From the NCBI GenBank assembly GCA_003557125.1, contig PWPN01000116.1:1-5109 (forward strand): a stretch of 5,109 nt of DNA, read 5' to 3'. Shown piece by piece: positions 1 to 5,109 of the stretch. Positions within the stretch are counted from its first letter, which is position 1. Each line of letters starts with the position of its first letter. The translations under genes and the position numbers were made by a program. The DNA comes from Phycisphaerae bacterium. Its GTDB lineage: Bacteria; Planctomycetota; Phycisphaerae; UBA1845; PWPN01. The notes below the pieces were generated by a model. The model had not been told where the DNA came from. It made no database searches and worked only from the letters and a program-made list of their open reading frames with translations.

Positions 1-350
1 AACTACATTCAAAATGCAAAACAAATCCAGGAAAGGCAAACGACATTCAAAAATTACGACCAACGACGAGATATCACTTTGACACGTACGGCCGATAAGC
101 ATCCCGTTTCTTACCGTGAACTGGCGCGTCACTGCGTATCTGCACGATTTACAGCAGCTGGACGGTCAGGTATCTTGAACGTAAGTATGAAATATTCGAC
201 AAGACACGCGTCCAATAAGGATACGGAGATCGCAGGCAGAGCCTGAGACCATCGGTGCGCATCTGTTTTAACCGTGTGTGGATTCTCCCGTTCGCTTTTT
301 TCGACCGGGAGTTGTCGGACGAGCGAGAAGGGGGTCGAAACGGGTCGATC
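1..350. other. Noncoding region upstream of the FHA-ATPase gene
   Basis: No gene is supported here. The first 60 bases are A-rich, unlike the GC-rich genes that follow, and carry a 10-base direct repeat, ACATTCAAAA, at 5-14 and 43-52. A perfect -35-like TTGACA lies at 79-84, but nothing resembling a -10 box follows at 16-18 bp, so I do not call a promoter. The open frame of the downstream gene extends back to a GTG at 255, but the added 32 residues have no ribosome binding site in front of them and precede a complete FHA domain, so they are treated as leader rather than coding sequence. Confidence 0.6.
285..311 (+). promoter_or_regulatory. Leader hairpin with T-rich loop before the ATPase gene
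   Basis: CTCCCG (285-290) pairs perfectly with CGGGAG (306-311). After one mismatch the stem continues with TCG/CGA (292-294 with 302-304), leaving a 7-base loop of C followed by six T. It ends 39 bases before the chosen start codon and just upstream of the GA-rich stretch at 327-334. It could be a leader structure that affects translation. It is not a normal intrinsic terminator because the T-run is in the loop and not after the stem. Function is inference. Confidence 0.35.
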
Positions 351-2057
351 ATGGCCGTACTTCAGATCAATACGCCCGCGGGCTCGCGCGTCCTGGACCT
401 GCCGGAAGGGGTCGTCTCGTTCGGTCGCCGCAGCAGTAATGACGTCGTCATCGACGACGAACGCGCCAGCCGCAAGCATTGCACCATCCGTCCCGTTCCG
501 GGCGGTTTTCTCCTCGTCGATAACAATTCGCGGAACGGCACCTACGTCGGAGACCGACGCGTCGACCGGGAGACGACGCTCGCATTCGGGGAGGGTTTCC
601 GCATCGGCAAGACGGAAATCCGACTGTACGAGGATTCGGCTCCGCCCGTCGTGCCGCTCGAGCCGTCCGAGACGATCGTCGACACGCCCGCACCTGTCGA
701 GGTCGCGGAACTCGTCCGGGAGGATTACCTCCTGCCTCCCGAGGAGGCTGACTCGCCCGAACGCGACCGCCTGATGAGCGAGGCCCGCACCCAGCTCAAC
801 AACCTCCGCACGGCCGGCACGGACCCGGGATTCGAGCTCAACGCCCTTGCCTTGTTGAACCGCCAGGGGCAGGTCGTCCACGCGGGGCAGATCGACGACA
901 CCGCTTCGCCGGCTGTGCGCATCCTCCGGCTGCTGTTCTACGGAGCGCTCCGGACGCGGGCCACCGACATCCACTTCGAGCCCGTCGCGGATGGCTTCCA
1001 GATTCGCTTCCGGATCGACGGGACGATGCTCCGCATTGTCCAGCTGCCGCAGGGGTTGACCCGTTCGGTCATGAGCGTCGTCAAGATACTGGCCGACCTG
1101 GACATCGCCGGGCGCGAACAGATCCAGGACGGCACGATCGGGGTCAAGGGGGATCGGCCGGTCGATTGCCGGGTCTCGTTCACCCCGACGATGCACGGCG
1201 AAAAGCTGGTGGTCCGCCTGCTCAACACCGCGGGCGTGCCCCGTCTGCTCAGCCAACTCGGATTGCCGCCCACCATGCTGCGCCAGGTCCGCTCCGTCTG
1301 CCACCTCGATACGGGGATGATGATCGTCAGCGGCCCGACCGGCAGCGGCAAGACGACCACGCTTTATACCGCCCTGCGCTGTATCGACTACCAGACGCGC
1401 AACGTCGTTACGATCGAGGATCCCATCGAGTACCACATCGACGGCATCACGCAGATCCCGGCCTCGGCCGACAAGGGCCTGGCCTTCCACCAGGTCCTTC
1501 GCTCCGTCCTCCGCCAGGACCCCGACGTGATCCTGCTCGGGGAGATCCGCGACCGGGACACCGCCCAGACGGCCATGCAGGCGGCCATGACCGGGCACCT
1601 CGTCTTCACGACCCTCCATGCACGCGACTCGATCGGGTCGATCTTCCGACTGCTCGACCTCGGGTGCGAAGCCTACATGATCGCTCATTCCGTGACGGTC
1701 TGCCTGGCCCAGCGGCTCATTCGCGTGCTCTGCAAGAAATGCAAGCGAGCGTATACCCCCAAGCCCAGCCAGCTCATGCAGATGGGCATGCAGAACGATC
1801 GGATCAATCGGCTCTATACTCATGTGGGCTGTCGACGGTGCATGGAAGTGGGTTTCTGGGGACGGCAGGCGATCTTCGAGCTGCTCTCTTTCAATGACGA
1901 GCTGCGCGATGCGCTCATGACGACCAAGACGATCCACGACATTCGAAGGGCGGCCGGCGAATGGACCTACCAGAGCCTCATCGAGAGCGGGTACAGAAAG
2001 GTGGCCGACGGCGTTACGACCATCGAAGAGATCGAACGCGTCGCGCCGCGCGAATGA
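351..2057 (+). CDS. FHA domain fused to GspE/PilB-type secretion/pilus assembly ATPase
   Basis: A 568-residue cytoplasmic ATPase expected to power a type II secretion or type IV pilus machine. Residues about 1-90 form an FHA phosphothreonine-binding domain (FGRR 24-27, SRKH 40-43, NG 62-63). A variable linker of roughly 100 residues follows, then the GspE N2 domain (RATDIHFEP, DIAGREQIQDG) and the RecA-like motor: Walker A GPTGSGKTT 328-336 with Lys334, Asp box around 350-361 (TIEDPIEY), Walker B 389-402 (DPDVILLGEIRD), His box 415-426 (GHLVFTTLHARD). A zinc-type CxxC pair (Cys461/464 and Cys494/497) marks it as GspE/PilB rather than retraction ATPase PilT. The usual N1 (MshEN-like) domain is not seen; the FHA domain sits in its place. 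The start at ATG 351 is chosen because the FHA domain follows directly; its Shine-Dalgarno is weak (GGG 342-344, or GAAGGGGG 327-334 at 16 bases). Alternative starts are TTG 312 and GTG 255. No secretin, GspF or pilin gene is adjacent. Family is certain; which machine it serves is not. Confidence 0.95.
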   Translation: MAVLQINTPAGSRVLDLPEGVVSFGRRSSNDVVIDDERASRKHCTIRPVPGGFLLVDNNSRNGTYVGDRRVDRETTLAFGEGFRIGKTEIRLYEDSAPPVVPLEPSETIVDTPAPVEVAELVREDYLLPPEEADSPERDRLMSEARTQLNNLRTAGTDPGFELNALALLNRQGQVVHAGQIDDTASPAVRILRLLFYGALRTRATDIHFEPVADGFQIRFRIDGTMLRIVQLPQGLTRSVMSVVKILADLDIAGREQIQDGTIGVKGDRPVDCRVSFTPTMHGEKLVVRLLNTAGVPRLLSQLGLPPTMLRQVRSVCHLDTGMMIVSGPTGSGKTTTLYTALRCIDYQTRNVVTIEDPIEYHIDGITQIPASADKGLAFHQVLRSVLRQDPDVILLGEIRDRDTAQTAMQAAMTGHLVFTTLHARDSIGSIFRLLDLGCEAYMIAHSVTVCLAQRLIRVLCKKCKRAYTPKPSQLMQMGMQNDRINRLYTHVGCRRCMEVGFWGRQAIFELLSFNDELRDALMTTKTIHDIRRAAGEWTYQSLIESGYRKVADGVTTIEEIERVAPRE

Positions 2058-2136
2058 TACCCGCCGATCAGCTCATTCCATGCGCACGATGGCAGCTCAC
2101 CGGAGCAAAACCCCCAACGTACACCCGACGTGAACC

Positions 2137-2142
2137 AGGAGA
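2137..2142 (+). promoter_or_regulatory. Ribosome binding site of the dipeptidase gene
   Basis: AGGAGA ends seven bases or so before ATG 2149, a near-ideal Shine-Dalgarno that fixes the start of the dipeptidase. The 91-bp gap before it shows no terminator, so read-through from the ATPase gene is possible but unproven. Confidence 0.8.
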
Positions 2143-2148
2143 AATCGC

Positions 2149-3534
2149 ATGTCGACCGACCCGGACGCACGATTTTCCACACGTAAATTCCAGAGGCATG
2201 CCGACGCACTGAAATCGTTTCTTTCGATCCCTTCGATATCCGCCCGGCCCGAGCACGCCCCGGACATGGCGCGGTGCGCTGCCTGGCTGAGTGAACGGCT
2301 CAACGACGTCGGCATGAAGAGCGAAGTCCTTGCGACCGGCGGTCATCCGATCGTTTTTGCCGACAGCGGGCCTCCGGTCGGCGACGCTCCTGCGCCGACG
2401 ATCCTGCTCTACGGCCATTACGACGTGCAGCCGCCCGGTGATGAAAGCCTGTGGCACACAGCCCCGTTCGAGCCCGCCGAACGCGACGGGCGTTTTTTCG
2501 GGCGGGGAAGCGCCGACAACAAAGGGCAGCTCTTGACGCACCTGGCTGCCCTGACGAGCCTGCATGAAGCAGGCAGTCGGCCTCGCGTGCGCATCAAGTG
2601 CCTCTACGAGGGCGAAGAGGAAATCGGATCGCCCAACCTGCCCGCTTTCGTGCGCGACGAGGCAGCTCGACTCGCCTGCGACGCCGTTCTCGTCACCGAT
2701 GCGTCGCGCCTCACCGACGGGCGCCCCGCCCTTTTCTATGCGAGCCGCGGGCTGGTCTACAAAGAGATCGCACTGGAAGGGCCGATCCATGACCTTCACA
2801 GCGGCCACTATGGCGGCACGGTCGCGAACCCCGCCAACTTATTGGCACAGGTGATCGCATCGCTCCAGGACGGTAAAGGCCGCGTAACGATTCCCGGCTA
2901 TTACAAAGACGTTCGCCGGTTGACGGCCAAGCAACGCCGTTGGCTCAAGCAGACCGCCCCCAGCGACGACCAGTTGATCGAAGAGACGGGCGTGCGGGCA
3001 CTTTGGGGCGAGTCGCGTTACAGCAGTGCCCAGCGCTGCACCGCCCGACCGACCCTCGACGTGAACGGCCTGGTGGCAGGCTATACCGGCGCAGGGGCGT
3101 CCACGATCATCCCCGCACGCGCGACAGCCAAGGTCTCGATGCGCCTCGTGCCCGACCAGGATCCGGAGGCCATCTCCAGTGCGTTCGATGCAGCGGTCCA
3201 GGCTGTGTGCCCCTCGGCGGTGCGCGTTTCGGTCCGGACGCTCTCGACATGCGCCGCCTATCAGAGCCCGACGGATTCGCCTTTTATGCGTGCGGCTGCC
3301 GACGCCCTGGCTGCGACGTACGGTCACCGCCCCGCACTGGCCCGCGAGGGAGGCACCTGGCCGATCCTGCCGATGTTCAAACAGTTCCTCGGGGCCGACA
3401 GCGTCGTGACGGGATTTGCCGACCCGCATGCGAACGCCCATGGCCCGAACGAATTTTTCAGCCTGGACGACTTCGAACGCGGCACACGAACGGTGCTGGC
3501 TTTTCTCGAGAAGTCCGCAAGGGACTCGGAATAG
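2149..3534 (+). CDS. M20-family metallodipeptidase (carnosinase/CNDP-like)
   Basis: A 461-residue enzyme of the M20 family, the usual length for bacterial dipeptidases of this type, expected to hydrolyse dipeptides or short peptides with two divalent metal ions, probably zinc or manganese. All active-site elements are visible: His90 and Asp92 in YGHYDVQP, bridging Asp123 in GRGSADNKG, catalytic Glu157 and ligand Glu158 in EGEEEIGS, Asp184 in VTDAS and His431 in NAHGPNE. The lid/dimerisation domain spans about 200-375, with DLHSG (His217) and the conserved RLVPDQDP (Arg332). The substrate-loop motif reads REGGTWPI (399-406), where carnosinase-type relatives usually have REGGSIPV. There is no signal peptide, so it should act in the cytoplasm. 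Start is set by the AGGAGA ribosome binding site. It probably serves peptide catabolism and shows no clear functional link to its neighbours. Exact substrate cannot be read from the sequence; acetylornithine deacetylase or DapE are less likely given the dipeptidase-type lid motifs. Confidence 0.93.
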   Translation: MSTDPDARFSTRKFQRHADALKSFLSIPSISARPEHAPDMARCAAWLSERLNDVGMKSEVLATGGHPIVFADSGPPVGDAPAPTILLYGHYDVQPPGDESLWHTAPFEPAERDGRFFGRGSADNKGQLLTHLAALTSLHEAGSRPRVRIKCLYEGEEEIGSPNLPAFVRDEAARLACDAVLVTDASRLTDGRPALFYASRGLVYKEIALEGPIHDLHSGHYGGTVANPANLLAQVIASLQDGKGRVTIPGYYKDVRRLTAKQRRWLKQTAPSDDQLIEETGVRALWGESRYSSAQRCTARPTLDVNGLVAGYTGAGASTIIPARATAKVSMRLVPDQDPEAISSAFDAAVQAVCPSAVRVSVRTLSTCAAYQSPTDSPFMRAAADALAATYGHRPALAREGGTWPILPMFKQFLGADSVVTGFADPHANAHGPNEFFSLDDFERGTRTVLAFLEKSARDSE

Positions 3535-3577
3535 ACGAAAATCCATCACCTGTTATCGGACCGCTACATTCTTTAGC

Positions 3578-3594
3578 ATTCCTTGAGGAATTTT
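3578..3594 (+). terminator. Weak terminator-like hairpin after the dipeptidase gene
   Basis: ATTCC (3578-3582) pairs with GGAAT (3587-3591) around a TTGA loop, and the run TTTT (3591-3594) begins at the last stem base. It lies 44 bases after the dipeptidase stop codon, in an AT-richer stretch. The stem is only five base pairs, so it is a weak candidate. Confidence 0.3.
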
Positions 3595-3627
3595 GCCGTC
3601 TTGAGATCAAAGAAGGGCTTTGGATGG

Positions 3628-3655
3628 TAGTTAACGTCAATGGATAAGCTATAAT
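3628..3655 (+). promoter_or_regulatory. Candidate promoter for the PEP-CTERM gene
   Basis: A perfect consensus -10 box TATAAT lies at 3650-3655. The best -35 match at 16 bp is TAGTTA (3628-3633), three of six consensus bases; TTAACG at 3631 would leave only 13 bp. Transcription would start near 3662, giving a leader of about 160 bases before ATG 3821. The position, in an AT-rich gap just before a gene on the same strand, supports it; the weak -35 suggests a need for an activator or an alternative sigma factor. Confidence 0.5.
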
Positions 3656-3673
3656 GTCCGATGACTAGGCAAG

Positions 3674-3699
3674 CCGTCGGCCGGTTCCGGGCCGGACGG
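3674..3699 (+). promoter_or_regulatory. GC-rich hairpin at the start of the PEP-CTERM gene leader
   Basis: CCGTCGGCC (3674-3682) pairs with GGCC plus GACGG (3690-3699) with one bulged G at 3694 and a 7-base loop GGTTCCG. That gives nine base pairs about 12 bases after the predicted transcription start. No T-run follows, so it is not an intrinsic terminator in this form. A second, smaller hairpin, TGGCG/CGCCA (3756-3760 with 3766-3770), lies further down the same leader. No known riboswitch class was recognised. Confidence 0.4.
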
Positions 3700-3820
3700 A
3701 GAGGAAGTGGGCACGAACGGACAAAAACGATTCTGCTTTTCGTCGTGAAGGCGCTTGGCGGTTCGCGCCACGTTGCATAGGTGACAAGGCCGTCGGTCGT
3801 CACTGGTTGAGGGCATTTCC

Positions 3821-4747
3821 ATGAAGAGAAGAACTACCCTGCTGCATACGGTTCTCATCACTGCGATTCTCGGGTGTTCGGCAGGCACGGTGAAAGCGGA
3901 CTTTTTGTTCAATCTCACGTACGGCCTGAGTCTTTTCGACTACAGCTCGGCCGTTCAACGGAACCATCTCGGTGACGGCTGGGATTTCAATACCGTCGCC
4001 TTTTACCAGGGCCAGACGTACCGCATGGGCTGGGCCGATCTGACGCTCGGTTCGACCTCGCCTTCGCTGGTCAACGTGGATGCTGGCTACACACTGCGGG
4101 GTATTCCGACGGCCCGTTTCAACATGACGACCGCCCAGCCGCTCAGTTACACGCTTCGCGCCAATCAAGGCTTCCAGGAATTCGTCGCAACGGGCAACGT
4201 CTCCGTAAACATCGATACGCGAATCAATTCGCTCGGTTTTTACAGTACGACGTTCCTGGTCTCCAACCGGGGCGATTACAGCACGGATGGATTTGGACCG
4301 ACGGATTCGGGCTCCGTCTCGTTCGACGCCGGCCCGATCGTCGTGACGGGTAACATTTACGTCGATCTCCTGGCCCTGGTGCTGCAGCCGTTCTTCGATG
4401 CCACCGCCACGGAGAATCCCTTCCTGAAATTCAGCCAACGCGCGACGAAAGTCGAGGGCATGGCCGTTGCCGATGATCTCCTGGGCCTGTTGAATGCGGG
4501 CGATATGCTACCGCCCGACGATGTGGCCAGGCTCATCAACAACTCCGTCCTGGCGGCTGTGCTGGGGACCGAAACGCGGGGCGATCTGTTCGGAGAACTG
4601 ATTCTGCCCGAGGGTTTACTGGCTCAATCCGCCCCGACGCACAGTCTGCTGTACACGATGGCCATTCCTGAACCGGGGACGCTGGCGCTTCTGCTCGGAC
4701 CGCTGATGTTTCTGGCGGGTTTCTGGCGAACCCGACGCGGCGCATGA
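3821..4747 (+). CDS. Secreted PEP-CTERM sorting domain protein of unknown function
   Basis: A 308-residue exported protein. The N-terminus is a signal peptide: basic MKRR, a hydrophobic core at about 7-18, and a likely cleavage site after VKA (residue 26). The C-terminus is a textbook PEP-CTERM tail: PEP at 283-285 (AIPEPGTLALLL), a hydrophobic span to about 301, and a basic end (RTRR 303-306). Such tails are recognised and cleaved by an exosortase, which is not in this window. Residues about 27-180 are rich in aromatic, Ser, Thr and Asn residues with alternating patterns that suggest beta strands. Residues about 205-250 look helical and amphipathic, with many Ala, Leu and Asp. The only cysteine, Cys19, lies in the signal peptide in ILGC, a poor lipobox. 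ATG 3821 is supported by GAGGG (3809-3813) seven bases upstream. I recognise no catalytic or binding domain; a surface or extracellular-matrix role is inferred only from the sorting signal. Confidence 0.88.
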   Translation: MKRRTTLLHTVLITAILGCSAGTVKADFLFNLTYGLSLFDYSSAVQRNHLGDGWDFNTVAFYQGQTYRMGWADLTLGSTSPSLVNVDAGYTLRGIPTARFNMTTAQPLSYTLRANQGFQEFVATGNVSVNIDTRINSLGFYSTTFLVSNRGDYSTDGFGPTDSGSVSFDAGPIVVTGNIYVDLLALVLQPFFDATATENPFLKFSQRATKVEGMAVADDLLGLLNAGDMLPPDDVARLINNSVLAAVLGTETRGDLFGELILPEGLLAQSAPTHSLLYTMAIPEPGTLALLLGPLMFLAGFWRTRRGA

Positions 4748-4771
4748 CGCAATCGGCCTCTGCGCCAGTCG
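4733..4771 (+). promoter_or_regulatory. Hairpin across the stop codon of the PEP-CTERM gene
   Basis: GGCGCA (4739-4744) pairs with TGCGCC (4761-4766). Outside a small internal loop, CGAC (4733-4736) pairs with GTCG (4768-4771), making ten base pairs in all around a 16-base loop that contains the TGA stop at 4745-4747. No T-run follows, so a standard intrinsic terminator is not supported. It may protect the 3' end of the mRNA or be a by-product of GC-rich sequence. Confidence 0.3.
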
Positions 4772-4973
4772 CAAGCACTTCCTGATACCTTCGACACCCT
4801 GCATGGGCGCGCTTCGGCTCGCACGAGTGCTGCCTTGTGCGCGTAAGTATGTGCCCTCTCTCTGCTGAGTTTCCCTGCGGTCGTCCGTCGACTGTCTGCC
4901 TGCTGCCAAATTCGCCGTTTGGTTACGGGTTTACGAAAGACACTTCAGAGAGCACAATATCCATCCTCGGGCG

Positions 4974-5016
4974 TATACTGGGACATCGATGATCGGCCTG
5001 CCGGCCGACCTGGAGG
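4974..5016 (+). promoter_or_regulatory. Possible promoter, leader hairpin and ribosome binding site of the last gene
   Basis: TATACT at 4974-4979 matches five of six -10 bases, but no -35 is visible at 16-18 bp, so the promoter call is weak. Between it and the gene, TCGGCC (4993-4998) and GGCCGA (5003-5008) form a perfect six-base-pair hairpin with a TGCC loop. A strong Shine-Dalgarno, GGAGG at 5012-5016, follows, eight bases before ATG 5025. The close packing of hairpin and ribosome binding site could modulate translation; this is inference. Confidence 0.4.
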
Positions 5017-5024
5017 ATGGAACC

Positions 5025-5109
5025 ATGAGTGCGACAAGCGCCGTATCGGATATCACGCTGACGGAAGCTGCCCTCCGCCCCCCCCTGGACGAGGTCACCA
5101 CCGTCTCGG
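5025..5109 (+). CDS. Start of an unidentified gene, cut by the window end
   Basis: Only 28 codons are present. The start is well supported by GGAGG at 5012-5016 with eight-base spacing, and the frame stays open to the window edge. The visible N-terminus (MSATSAVSDITLTEAALRPP and on) is soluble in character, rich in Ala, Ser, Thr and Leu, with no signal peptide or membrane segment. Codons 18-21 contain a run of eight C (5078-5085). No family can be named from so little sequence. The gene follows the PEP-CTERM gene by 277 bp, so it probably has its own promoter. Confidence 0.65.
   Translation, partial: MSATSAVSDITLTEAALRPPLDEVTTVS

Noticed and set aside
79..84. Perfect -35 hexamer TTGACA upstream of the ATPase gene
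   Set aside because: No -10-like sequence lies 16-18 bp downstream; a lone hexamer is not enough for a promoter call.
122..136. Sigma-54-like sequence TGGCGCG followed by TGC
   Set aside because: The GG and GC dinucleotides are nine bases apart rather than the required ten.
180..189. CGTAAGTATG occurs here and again at 4842-4851, both in gaps
   Set aside because: About a dozen 10-base matches are expected by chance in a window this size, and the flanks do not match.
255..350. N-terminal extension of the ATPase from GTG 255
   Set aside because: No ribosome binding site precedes it, the 32 residues have no family resemblance, and the stretch contains a leader hairpin.
129..1937. A 602-codon open frame on the minus strand opposite the ATPase gene
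   Set aside because: It is the mirror of a well-supported GC-rich gene with conserved motifs. Its translation is rich in Arg, Asp, Gly and Val with no recognisable domain, as expected of an antisense shadow.
2839..3549. A 236-codon minus-strand open frame opposite the dipeptidase, and another of 246 codons at 2068-2808
   Set aside because: Both lie opposite an M20 gene with all catalytic residues intact, and neither has a recognisable fold or ribosome binding site context.
3756..3777. Possible sigma-54 site (TTGGCG and TTGCAT) before the PEP-CTERM gene, of interest because such genes use sigma-54 in some bacteria
   Set aside because: The spacing between GG and GC is 13 or 16 bases, not ten.
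3573..3803. A 76-codon minus-strand open frame that covers most of the gap between the dipeptidase and PEP-CTERM genes
   Set aside because: It is short, has no recognisable motif, and runs opposite a consensus -10 box and leader hairpins. A second minus-strand frame, 3649-3918, overlaps it, which suggests chance openness.
3656..3820. Cyclic di-GMP (GEMM) riboswitch in the leader of the PEP-CTERM gene
   Set aside because: The conserved GEMM core sequences and receptor were not found; only a loose GGCAAGCC resemblance is present.

Overview
This window is about 5.1 kb of moderately high-GC bacterial chromosome with every supported gene on the + strand. It holds three complete genes, the first 28 codons of a fourth, and noncoding gaps that are more AT-rich than the genes. 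A C-terminal PEP-CTERM sorting tail, a GspE/PilB-type ATPase that begins with an FHA domain, and the base composition together suggest a Planctomycetota or related PVC-group bacterium. That assignment is inference: no rRNA or lineage-specific marker is present, and PEP-CTERM proteins also occur in Proteobacteria, Verrucomicrobia and others.

Layout: positions 1-350 contain no gene that I can support; the first 60 bases are A-rich and a hairpin with a T-rich loop lies near the right edge. Positions 351-2057 encode an FHA domain fused to a complete GspE/PilB-type secretion or pilus ATPase. After a 91-bp gap, 2149-3534 encodes an M20-family metallodipeptidase with all metal ligands present. The next gap (3535-3820) has a weak terminator-like hairpin, a consensus -10 box and an apparently long, structured leader in front of 3821-4747, a secreted PEP-CTERM protein of unknown function. 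A hairpin lies across the stop codon of that gene. The last gap (4748-5024) ends in a possible -10 box, a perfect 6-bp hairpin and a strong Shine-Dalgarno for a gene that starts at 5025 and runs off the window.

How they fit together: the genes do not form an obvious pathway. The ATPase would act at the cytoplasmic face of a type II secretion or type IV pilus machine whose other parts are not here, and its FHA domain suggests control by threonine phosphorylation. The dipeptidase looks like cytoplasmic peptide catabolism. The PEP-CTERM protein would be exported and processed by an exosortase encoded elsewhere. I see no CRISPR array, tRNA, rRNA, insertion sequence or phage gene. I did not find a convincing undescribed multi-gene system; the most notable items are the FHA-ATPase fusion and the long leader of the PEP-CTERM gene.
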